Of a stretch of DNA of 64,000 bases, positions 8,207 to 15,874 are shown in pieces (position 1 is the stretch's first letter; the number at the start of each line of letters is the position of its first letter). The translations under genes were made by a program, and so were the position numbers. The notes under the pieces are model-generated. The model searched no databases. It was not told the DNA's origin and was given only the letters and a program-made list of their open reading frames with translations. The stretch spans positions 62,001-126,000 of the forward strand of contig NZ_VSKL01000007.1 of NCBI RefSeq assembly GCF_008086165.1, in the 5' to 3' direction. The stretch comes from Algorimicrobium algoritergicola (GTDB taxonomy: Bacteria > Bacteroidota > Bacteroidia > Flavobacteriales > Flavobacteriaceae).

Positions 8207-9211
8207 ATGGTAAAAAAAAACAATCGCTTTTTTGAAGAGTCAAATTTCTATGACTGGTTGATTGATAATAACATTACGAGTAAAGCATCTGCAATTAGTT
8301 ATTGTTCTTATGTTAATTCTGTAAACAATAATAATGATTTATATTTTAACAACAAATTGTTGGAAATACACAAAAATGAAATATCTCAAAATTATTCTGA
8401 ATTAATAGAAGAAGTGTTACAGATTTTAACTGCTAAAGATTTTTATAAAAAAATAAACAAGGCAGATAAAACTATTAGCAATTGGAAAAGTGGATTTCGT
8501 GCTTACGGAGAGTTTTTAGTAAACAATTTTCAATTTGAGGATGAGGGAACTATCGCTTATGAGATTGACGATGAAAGTTTGTTGATGGATTATAAAATAT
8601 CATACACGAAACAAGACTTATTTAAAAACTTCACTTTAAGACTAATTACACAAGATAGACTTTCAGGTGAAGTTTATTTCCCTATTAGTTTTATAAAGAA
8701 GATTTTTTATAAAACAAATAATAAAGCCTTTTTTGATGTATGGATTAAAAATATATTAAATAATACAGAGGTCCATCTTGAAAATAGCGAAATAAAACTA
8801 AATGAAATTAGTAATTTATATATTGATTCAGAAGGTGTTAAAATTGATCTTAAAAATAAGTACTTACATGTTTATACTAAACACGAAAATAACATAGATA
8901 AAAGTCCTTTCAAAACGAAAGAGCTAAAAAAGATATCATTGGATCATATCATACCAATGAAGCTAATTATGGATAAACTTGGAAGCCAACTTTTCGAATT
9001 TCAAAAAATAACATACGAAATTAATATTAAATTGAAAAAAGAAAAACTTAATCGTCCTAAATTGGCTAAAATTTCAAATGAGTTAATTTCTGAAATGTTT
9101 CTTGATAAAGTAAACTTAAACCAATTGAAAAATGATATGGATTTAATTAGAAAAAACACCAATTTGCAATTGATGGATAGCAAAATTAATTCAAAAAAGA
9201 GAGCTAATTAA
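8207..9211 (+). CDS. Putative HNH-like endonuclease, accessory block
   Basis: A 334-residue soluble protein starting at the ATG at 8207. The first 110 residues resemble a helical core-binding domain (KASAISYCSYVNSVNNN, then SNWKSGFRAYGEFLVNNF), as seen in some integrases and restriction nucleases. The C-terminus has a zinc-free HNH-like pattern: SLDHIIPMK at about 245-253 and NLQLMDSKINSKKRAN at the very end, about 319-334. That is a DH pair followed by an N-x-x-L...N-x-x-K closing motif, as in HNH and DUF1524-type nucleases. A roughly 65-residue lysine-rich helical insert separates the two halves. Codon use is extremely A/T biased. The nuclease call is motif-based inference. Confidence 0.5.
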   Translation: MVKKNNRFFEESNFYDWLIDNNITSKASAISYCSYVNSVNNNNDLYFNNKLLEIHKNEISQNYSELIEEVLQILTAKDFYKKINKADKTISNWKSGFRAYGEFLVNNFQFEDEGTIAYEIDDESLLMDYKISYTKQDLFKNFTLRLITQDRLSGEVYFPISFIKKIFYKTNNKAFFDVWIKNILNNTEVHLENSEIKLNEISNLYIDSEGVKIDLKNKYLHVYTKHENNIDKSPFKTKELKKISLDHIIPMKLIMDKLGSQLFEFQKITYEINIKLKKEKLNRPKLAKISNELISEMFLDKVNLNQLKNDMDLIRKNTNLQLMDSKINSKKRAN

Positions 9212-9235
9212 TCTTTGTGTATTAAATTGTGAATA

Positions 9236-9709
9236 ATGGTTAATTTTAATTATTTGCAGTCTAACGAATTTATAAATAAATTTGAATATATAGAAAGTTT
9301 AAACTTAAAACCAGAAACTATGAAATGGGACATCAAACCAAATCAATCATCAATTTTTTATGAGGATACTAGTAAATCAAGGAGTATTAAAGCAATAGTA
9401 ATTGATGTGGATAACCAAACTGTGAAAGAAATCGACATAAAAAATTATATTGACTATTTACAGAGGTTAATGAAATTCTATAATTATGAAGAACATCAGC
9501 TTACCAACGATAGAGATTTTATATTTATAAATAACGATTCCGACAGAAACACTAATCTTATGAAAGCCTTTTTTTGGACATCTAATAAAAACGCAATTTT
9601 CGGAAATGCAATTATCGTTAAAATTCCTAAAAGTGGTGATTACAATAAATTACAAAGCACGAAATTATCATTGGAGGAAGTAAAGGGTGCAGTAACTTTC
9701 GGAGAGTAA
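9236..9709 (+). CDS. Uncharacterised protein, last gene of accessory block
   Basis: A 157-residue soluble protein of unknown function. It starts at the ATG at 9236, 24 bp after the HNH-like gene and in the same direction, so the two are likely co-transcribed. It contains alternating beta and helix patterns (KAIVIDVDNQTVKEIDIKN, then FGNAIIVKIPKSG) and no membrane span. As the small partner of a putative nuclease it might be an accessory or control protein, but no homology is visible to me. The block is closed by the terminator at 9726-9756. Confidence 0.55.
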   Translation: MVNFNYLQSNEFINKFEYIESLNLKPETMKWDIKPNQSSIFYEDTSKSRSIKAIVIDVDNQTVKEIDIKNYIDYLQRLMKFYNYEEHQLTNDRDFIFINNDSDRNTNLMKAFFWTSNKNAIFGNAIIVKIPKSGDYNKLQSTKLSLEEVKGAVTFGE

Positions 9710-9725
9710 AAACCTAATAAATTTA

Positions 9726-9756
9726 AAAAGCCGTTCCGAATTTCGGAACGGCTTTT
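9726..9756. terminator. Strong bidirectional terminator
   Basis: A perfect 15-bp inverted repeat: 9726-9740 pairs with 9742-9756, GC-rich in the middle and flanked by A and T tracts. It lies between the convergent 9236 gene and fadE and marks the right border of the accessory block. Confidence 0.9.
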
Positions 9757-9782
9757 CGCTTCTAACTAAACTTAATCTATAC

Positions 9783-11594
9783 TTAAAAACAGTATTTCTC
9801 TTCTTCTTTTACTTTTTCAGCAATTTCTTTACGTAAATCTACAATATCTGGATAGTTTGCATATTTAGTAAAACGTTTTAAGCCCATAAGCATCATACGT
9901 TGTTCATCCCCTTCAGCAAAAGAAATAATACTTTCTTTTCCTTTTTCTTCTACGATATCCACTGCGTGATATAAATATAATTTGGCCATGGCAATTTGAG
10001 CAGATTGTGCGTCTTCACCAAAACGTTTCGCATTCTTTTCGGTTCTTAATATAGCCGATTCTGCCATATAAATTTCGATTAAAATATCAGCAGCAGCAAT
10101 TAATAATTGTTGATGTGCTTCTAAATCTGGACCAAATTTTTGAACGGCTCCACCAGCAACCATTAAGAATGTTTTCTTAAGTTTCTTAATCATTTCCTTT
10201 TCTTCAGAAAATAATTCAGAGTAATCTGGTGTATCAAATGAAGGAATTCCCATTAATTCATCCTGTACCTTTTGAGCAGGACCTAATAAATCAACGTGAC
10301 CTTTCATGGCTTTTTTAACAAGCATACCAACAGCTAACATACGGTTGATTTCGTTTGTACCTTCGTAAATACGAGCAATACGTGCATCTCTCCAGGCAGC
10401 TTCCATAGGTGTCTCTTCCGAGAATCCCATACCACCAAAAATTTGAATCCCTTCATCAGCAGCATTCTGAACATCTTCAGAAACAGCTACCTTTAAAATA
10501 GAACATTCAATAGCATACTCTTCAACACCTTTTAATTCCGCTTCTTGATGCGAATTTCCAGCGGCTTGACGCATAGCAATACGATCTTCAATATTTTTAG
10601 ACGCTCTATATGTTGCCGATTCACCAGCATATGCACTCGCAGCCATTTCAGCTAATTTCACTTTAATAGCTCCAAAATCTGAAATACGTGTGTTGAATTG
10701 TTTACGTTCATTAGCATACGTAACGGCTGTTGTTAAAATACGACGTTGCGAATCTAAACAGGCAGCAGCTAATTTAATACGACCAACGTTAAGAGCATTC
10801 ATAGCAATTTTGAAACCTTCACCACGACCTGCTAACATATTTTCAGTAGATACAACTGTATCACTAAAGAAAACTTGACGTGTAGAACTGGCGCGAATTC
10901 CTAATTTATGTTCTTCTTCACCTAAAGTGATACCATTTGGATTTTCTTTGTCGTATTCAACAATGAAACCTGTAATGTTTTTATCATCTTCAATACGTGC
11001 AAAAACAATCATTAAGCGACAGAATCCGGCGTTTGAAATCCACATTTTCTGACCATTAATTTTATATGACTTTCCATCATCAGATAGGGTAGCGGTTGTT
11101 TTTCCAGAATTGGCATCTGATCCAGCACCTGGTTCCGTTAAACAATAAGCTCCAAACCATTCACCAGAAGCTAATTTAGGTACGTATTTTTGTTTTTGTT
11201 CATCAGTTCCGTAAAGTGTAATTGGCATTGTACCAATTCCAGTATGCGCACCAAATGCGGTACTGAAGGATCCAGTTCCACTTGAAATATAGTCGCAGGT
11301 TAACACAGTAGATACAAAGCCCATACCCATTCCACCATATTCTTCAGGAACAGCAACGCTTAAAAAGCCCATGTCACCAGCTTTTTTCATAACTTCTTCC
11401 GTTAAGGCAAAATCTTTTGCTTCAAAGCGGTTTTTGTGAGGAATAATTTCTCGGTCATTAAATTCTTTAACCGATTCTTTCATCATTGTTTGTTCTTCTG
11501 AAAAATCTTCAGGTGTGAACACATCTGCGCAATTCGTTTCTTTTACAAGAAATTGGCCACCTCTTAGGATGTCTTTATCTTTTTTTGCTTCCAT
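9783..11594 (-). CDS. fadE: Acyl-CoA dehydrogenase (FadE type)
   Basis: A 603-residue FAD enzyme for the first step of fatty-acid beta-oxidation, converting acyl-CoA to trans-2-enoyl-CoA. The N-terminal, middle and C-terminal ACAD domains cover about 35-430. Signature 1 is CLTEPGAGSD at 151-160. Signature 2 lies in QIFGGMGFSEET and the following residues, with the catalytic base likely E411 in IYEGTNE. An extra helical domain of about 170 residues follows, giving the 590-600 residue length of Bacillus FadE rather than the 380 of short ACADs. It is the third structural gene after fadN and fadA, with a 102-bp gap to fadA that shows no clear terminator. Confidence 0.93.
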   Translation of the reverse strand: MEAKKDKDILRGGQFLVKETNCADVFTPEDFSEEQTMMKESVKEFNDREIIPHKNRFEAKDFALTEEVMKKAGDMGFLSVAVPEEYGGMGMGFVSTVLTCDYISSGTGSFSTAFGAHTGIGTMPITLYGTDEQKQKYVPKLASGEWFGAYCLTEPGAGSDANSGKTTATLSDDGKSYKINGQKMWISNAGFCRLMIVFARIEDDKNITGFIVEYDKENPNGITLGEEEHKLGIRASSTRQVFFSDTVVSTENMLAGRGEGFKIAMNALNVGRIKLAAACLDSQRRILTTAVTYANERKQFNTRISDFGAIKVKLAEMAASAYAGESATYRASKNIEDRIAMRQAAGNSHQEAELKGVEEYAIECSILKVAVSEDVQNAADEGIQIFGGMGFSEETPMEAAWRDARIARIYEGTNEINRMLAVGMLVKKAMKGHVDLLGPAQKVQDELMGIPSFDTPDYSELFSEEKEMIKKLKKTFLMVAGGAVQKFGPDLEAHQQLLIAAADILIEIYMAESAILRTEKNAKRFGEDAQSAQIAMAKLYLYHAVDIVEEKGKESIISFAEGDEQRMMLMGLKRFTKYANYPDIVDLRKEIAEKVKEEEKYCF

Positions 11595-11696
11595 TTTTTT
11601 GTTGATTCTAAACAGCTAGTAACTAAATTCTAAACTGTATTTTGTTGATTTAATTTCTGGTTACGTCTAATTTCTAGACTGGATTTTCTAATAGGC

Positions 11697-12887
11697 TTAT
11701 TTCAGGAATTCAAAAATTCCACAAGCACCTTGTCCTGTCCCTACACACATGGTTACAGCGCCATATTTGCCGGCCATGTTACGTTTGCGCATTTCATCAA
11801 ATAACTGAACTGATAATTTGGCGCCAGTACAGCCTAATGGGTGACCTAAAGCAATGGCTCCACCATTTACATTAATGATATCCGGATTTAAGTCTAATTC
11901 TCTAATAACGGCTAATGATTGAGATGCAAATGCTTCATTCAATTCTATAAGCTCTAAATCTGATTGTTGTAAACCAGCTTGTTTTAATGCTTTTGGAATA
12001 GCTTTTACAGGACCAATTCCCATAATACGAGGCTCTACACCAGCAGCTGCATAGTTTACTAAACGCGCAATTGGTTCTAAACCTAATTCTTTAACCATGT
12101 CCTCACTCATAACCATAACAAAGGCAGCACCATCACTCATTTGTGATGAGTTTCCAGCAGTTACACTTCCACCAGCAGCAAATACCGCTCGTAGTTTAGC
12201 TAAGGCTTCTTTACTAGTACCTGCACGAGGTCCTTCATCTTTGGTTACAGTATATGATTTTGTTGCTTTTTTACCATTAGCATCAACATAAGTTTGTTCA
12301 ACTTCTATAGGAACTATTTGATCTTGAAAACGATTTTCAGCTTGTGCTCTTAAAGCTTTCATGTGTGAATGGTATGCAAACTCATCTTGATCTTCACGAG
12401 ATACGTTGAATTGCTTGGCTACGGCTTCAGCCGTATTTCCCATTCCCCAATAATAATCCTCATGACCAGATTTTACAAGGTCATAATTTAATTCTGGTTT
12501 ATAACCTGTCATAGGAACCGAACTCATGCTTTCTGCACCTCCTGCAATAATACAGTCGCCCATTCCAGCTTGAATTTTAGCGGTTGCCATTCCTATCGTT
12601 TCTATTCCAGATGAACAAAAACGGTTTACGGTAACACCAGGAACATCTACAATATCTAATCCCATTAAAGAGATTAATCGCGCCATGTTTAAACCTTGAG
12701 AACCTTCTGGCATAGCATTACCTACTATAACATCGTCAATGCGTTTTGGATCTAAATTAGGCAGTTCTTTCATCATGTATTTGATGGTTTCTGCTGCTAA
12801 TTCGTCTGTTCTTTTAAAACGGAACACACCTTTTGGAGCTTTCCCAACGGCTGTTCTGTATGCTTTTACTATATATGCTTGTTTCAT
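11697..12887 (-). CDS. fadA: Acetyl-CoA C-acyltransferase (3-ketoacyl-CoA thiolase)
   Basis: A 396-residue cytosolic thiolase that cleaves 3-ketoacyl-CoA to acetyl-CoA and a shortened acyl-CoA. The nucleophilic cysteine is C91 in VNRFCSSGIET. The conserved NGGAIALGHPLGCTGA segment carries the active-site His, and CVGTGQGACGIFE near the end carries the second catalytic Cys. Length is normal for the family. It starts 4 bp after the fadN stop, so the two are translationally linked, and it precedes fadE. Acetoacetyl-CoA thiolase activity is possible, but the operon points to degradation. Confidence 0.94.
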   Translation of the reverse strand: MKQAYIVKAYRTAVGKAPKGVFRFKRTDELAAETIKYMMKELPNLDPKRIDDVIVGNAMPEGSQGLNMARLISLMGLDIVDVPGVTVNRFCSSGIETIGMATAKIQAGMGDCIIAGGAESMSSVPMTGYKPELNYDLVKSGHEDYYWGMGNTAEAVAKQFNVSREDQDEFAYHSHMKALRAQAENRFQDQIVPIEVEQTYVDANGKKATKSYTVTKDEGPRAGTSKEALAKLRAVFAAGGSVTAGNSSQMSDGAAFVMVMSEDMVKELGLEPIARLVNYAAAGVEPRIMGIGPVKAIPKALKQAGLQQSDLELIELNEAFASQSLAVIRELDLNPDIINVNGGAIALGHPLGCTGAKLSVQLFDEMRKRNMAGKYGAVTMCVGTGQGACGIFEFLK

Positions 12888-12891
12888 TTTT

Positions 12892-15300
12892 CTAGTTTCT
12901 TAATGGTTTTCCTGTTTTCAACATGTGCTGAATACGTTCTAATGTTTTACGCTCCGTACAAAGTGATAAAAATGCCTCACGCTCTAAATCCAATAGATAT
13001 TGCTCGCTTACTAATGTTGGTTCTGATAAATCTCCACCAGCCATTACGTATGCCAATTTATTAGCGATTTTCATATCGTGTTCACTAATATAGTTGCTGT
13101 CTTGCATAGAATCGGTTCCTACTAAAAACATTCCTAATGCTTGTTTTCCAAGAACTTTAATGTCTGTACGTTTTACGGGTTGCGTATAACCTGAATCTGC
13201 CATTAATTTGGCATGCTGTTTAGCAACGGCTATTTGTCGGTCTTTATTAACGACAACCACATCTTTACCTTTTTGTAACAGGTTTAAGTCGAAAGCTTCA
13301 TAAGCAGAAGTTGATACTTTAGCCATTCCAATAGTTAAGAAATGCTCTTGTAGGATATTTAATTGCACATCGCCTTTTTCGAAAAGATCTTGAGCTCTTA
13401 AAGCCATTTCTTTAGAACCTCCACCACCAGGAATAACACCAACACCAAACTCTACAAGTCCCATGTAAGTTTCTGCTGCTGCAACTACTTTATCAGCATG
13501 AAGCGATAATTCACATCCACCACCTAAAGCCATACCGTGAGGTGCAGAAATTGTAGGGATTGAAGAATAGCGCATGCGCATCATGGTATCTTGGAAATAT
13601 TTGATAGCCATATTTAATTCATCATATTCTTGTTCGGCAGCCATCATGAAAATCATTCCAATATTTGCGCCCACAGAGAAGTTAGCGGCTTGATTTCCGA
13701 CAACTAATCCGTCGAAATCTTTTTCTGCTAAATCTATCGCTTTATTAAGACCAGCTAAAACATCGCCACCAATGGTGTTCATTTTGCTTTGGAATTCGCA
13801 GTTTAAAATGCCATCTCCTAAATCTTCAATAACAACGCCTGAATTTTTAAAGACTTCATTGGATTTTCTAATATTATCTAAAATGATGAAACTATCTTGT
13901 CCAGGAATCTTTTCTTGAGATTTCTTCTGAATATCATAAGCATAAGAAGCGCCTTCTTTTACTGTGTAGAAAGATTTGCTTCCAGAAGCTAACATATCAT
14001 TTACCCAAGCATTAGGCTCTAAACCTTCCGCTTTCATCAATTCAATTCCTTTTTCAACACCAATAGCATCCCATATTTGGAATGGTCCATGTTCCCAACC
14101 GAAACCAGCTTTCATAGCATCGTCAATTTTGTATAGATCATCTGCAATTTCAGGAATACGATTTGAAACGTAAGCGAATAATGCCGCAAAACTCTTACGG
14201 TAGAATTCACCTGCTTTATCTTTTCCTTTTACTAGAATTTTAAAACGATCAATAACTTTATCAACTGTTTTAGTTAATTCCAATGTTGCAAAGTTCGCGC
14301 GTTTTTTCTCTCTATATTCTAATGTGTTTAAGTCAAGTGATAAAATTTCTGAAGATCCATCATCTTTTCTTACCTTTTTATAAAACCCTTGACCTGTTTT
14401 ACTTCCTAGCCATTTGTTTTCCATCATAGTCTTGATGAAATCTGGTAATTCAAACAACTCTAAACGTTCATCATTAAGACAATTTTCTCTAATTCCGTTA
14501 GCAACGTGAACTAAAGTATCTAATCCAACAACATCGACTGTACGGAAGGTTGCCGATTTTGGACGTCCAATAACTGGTCCAGATAGTTTGTCTACTTCTT
14601 CGATAGTTAAATCTAAATCTTTAACGGCGTGAAATAAGCTTTGAATACTAAATATTCCCACTCTATTTCCAATAAATGCTGGAGTATCTTTAGCTATAAC
14701 AGACGTTTTACCTAAAAACTTTTCACCATACTCATTTAAGAAGTCCAAAACAGCTTGATCTGTCTTTGGACCAGGAATAATTTCAAATAACTTTAAGTAA
14801 CGTGCTGGGTTGAAGAAGTGTGTTCCACAGAAGTGTTTCTGGAAATCTTCACTACGACCTTCACTCATAAAGTGAATAGGAATACCAGAGGTATTAGATG
14901 TAATTAAAGTACCTGGCGTTCTGTGTTTTTCCAAGTTTTCAAAAACTTGCTTCTTAATATCGAGACGTTCTACAACAACCTCAATAATCCAATCTACATC
15001 TTTTACCTTTGCAATATCGTCTTCTAAATTACCAGTGGTAATGCGGCTAGCAAATTTTTGATGATAAATAGGAGAGGGTTTTGATTTTAAAGCGGCTGTT
15101 AATGAATCATTAACGATGCGGTTTCTAACTGCTTTATCTTGTAAAGTTAGTTTTTTAGCTTCTTCTGTAGCGGTTAATTCTCTAGGAACAATGTCTAATA
15201 ATAGGACATCGACACCAATATTGGCAAAATGGCAAGCAATACCGCTTCCCATAATTCCAGAGCCAATAACTGCTATTTTTTTTATTCTACGTTTACTCAT
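12892..15300 (-). CDS. fadN: 3-hydroxyacyl-CoA dehydrogenase / enoyl-CoA hydratase
   Basis: An 802-residue bifunctional beta-oxidation enzyme. The NAD-binding Rossmann fold is at the N-terminus (IAVIGSGIMGSGIACHFANI from residue 9). The dehydrogenase C-terminal domains follow to about 470. The crotonase (hydratase) domain is C-terminal, about 500-720, with the oxyanion-hole segment APHGMALGGGCELS and the catalytic region GVIPGGGGSKE. This order is the reverse of E. coli FadB and matches Bacillus FadN. The ATG follows the marR stop after one base, and fadA follows after 4 bp. It hydrates trans-2-enoyl-CoA and oxidises the resulting 3-hydroxyacyl-CoA. Confidence 0.93.
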   Translation of the reverse strand: MSKRRIKKIAVIGSGIMGSGIACHFANIGVDVLLLDIVPRELTATEEAKKLTLQDKAVRNRIVNDSLTAALKSKPSPIYHQKFASRITTGNLEDDIAKVKDVDWIIEVVVERLDIKKQVFENLEKHRTPGTLITSNTSGIPIHFMSEGRSEDFQKHFCGTHFFNPARYLKLFEIIPGPKTDQAVLDFLNEYGEKFLGKTSVIAKDTPAFIGNRVGIFSIQSLFHAVKDLDLTIEEVDKLSGPVIGRPKSATFRTVDVVGLDTLVHVANGIRENCLNDERLELFELPDFIKTMMENKWLGSKTGQGFYKKVRKDDGSSEILSLDLNTLEYREKKRANFATLELTKTVDKVIDRFKILVKGKDKAGEFYRKSFAALFAYVSNRIPEIADDLYKIDDAMKAGFGWEHGPFQIWDAIGVEKGIELMKAEGLEPNAWVNDMLASGSKSFYTVKEGASYAYDIQKKSQEKIPGQDSFIILDNIRKSNEVFKNSGVVIEDLGDGILNCEFQSKMNTIGGDVLAGLNKAIDLAEKDFDGLVVGNQAANFSVGANIGMIFMMAAEQEYDELNMAIKYFQDTMMRMRYSSIPTISAPHGMALGGGCELSLHADKVVAAAETYMGLVEFGVGVIPGGGGSKEMALRAQDLFEKGDVQLNILQEHFLTIGMAKVSTSAYEAFDLNLLQKGKDVVVVNKDRQIAVAKQHAKLMADSGYTQPVKRTDIKVLGKQALGMFLVGTDSMQDSNYISEHDMKIANKLAYVMAGGDLSEPTLVSEQYLLDLEREAFLSLCTERKTLERIQHMLKTGKPLRN

Positions 15301-15301
15301 A

Positions 15302-15757
15302 TTATTTAGGATTGTGTTCTTTTTGATTGTAAATTTTCTTGTTAGATATCATATTATTGATAATGTCAGCAACTTCATAAAAGCTTTCTAATTTTTCTGC
15401 TGAAACATTTTTACGAATAGCGTCATTAAAAGTCAAAACTTTTTCTCTTGAATAGGCACGTTTTTCACGACCAAATTCGGTTAAGTGAATAATAACACCA
15501 CGACCATCTTCAGGGTTTGGCTTTCGCTCAATGAGTCCTTTATCCTGCATGATCTTTAATGTTCTAGAAAGACTTGTAGCTTCCATGCCCATTTTAGGAC
15601 CTAATGAAGTACTTGCTGTGCCGTGTTCAGGGTCTATACTTAATAATGCAAACCCTGTAGACATGCTTGTCTCAAATTTTGCAGCCTCTTCGTTATACAT
15701 TTTATTAATAGCTAACCATGTGGTTCTAAATATATAATCGATGGTTTTATCCTTCAT
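15302..15757 (-). CDS. MarR family regulator of the fad operon
   Basis: A 151-residue winged-helix regulator. The DNA-binding part lies at about 45-105: ALLSIDPEHGTASTSLGPKM, then TSLSRTLKIMQDKGLIERK with the wing PNPEDGRGVIIHLT. Dimerisation helices sit at both ends. It is the first gene of the operon, one base from fadN. A perfect palindrome lies just upstream of its -7 box (see 15794-15807), so autorepression is likely. By analogy with other fad repressors the inducer may be an acyl-CoA, but this is not shown here. Confidence 0.9.
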   Translation of the reverse strand: MKDKTIDYIFRTTWLAINKMYNEEAAKFETSMSTGFALLSIDPEHGTASTSLGPKMGMEATSLSRTLKIMQDKGLIERKPNPEDGRGVIIHLTEFGREKRAYSREKVLTFNDAIRKNVSAEKLESFYEVADIINNMISNKKIYNQKEHNPK

Positions 15758-15774
15758 ATTTGCTTATTGGAATC

Positions 15775-15782
15775 CAAATATA
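15775..15782 (-). promoter_or_regulatory. -7 box of the marR-fadNAE promoter
   Basis: On the minus strand this reads TATATTTG, a perfect match to the Bacteroidota -7 consensus TAnnTTTG, 18 bp before the marR ATG. No good TTG is present at the expected -33 distance; that position is taken up by the palindrome at 15794-15807. Confidence 0.6.
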
Positions 15783-15793
15783 GTAAAAATTTA

Positions 15794-15807
15794 TTATGCA
15801 CGCATAA
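15794..15807. promoter_or_regulatory. Palindromic operator, probable MarR binding site
   Basis: TTATGC, 2 bp, GCATAA: a perfect 14-bp dyad located 11 bp upstream of the -7 box, in the spacer and -33 region of the marR-fad promoter. Size and position fit a MarR dimer repressing its own operon. The same half-sites recur at 58010-58023. Confidence 0.55.
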
Positions 15808-15845
15808 CAAATTGTAAAATTTTAACATTGTTATTGGACAAAAAA

Positions 15846-15869
15846 AAACTCCTAAAGAATTAGGAGTTT
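15846..15869 (-). terminator. Terminator of the acyl-CoA synthetase gene
   Basis: A 10-bp perfect stem (15846-15855 with 15860-15869) and a four-base loop, followed on the minus strand by a T run (the A run at 15839-15848). It separates the synthetase transcript from the marR promoter. Confidence 0.85.
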
Positions 15870-15874
15870 GTTAT

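Noticed and set aside
5265-9709. CBASS, BREX or other named defence system
   Set aside because: No cyclase, methyltransferase, helicase or protease motif is seen; only a WYL regulator and a possible HNH motif.
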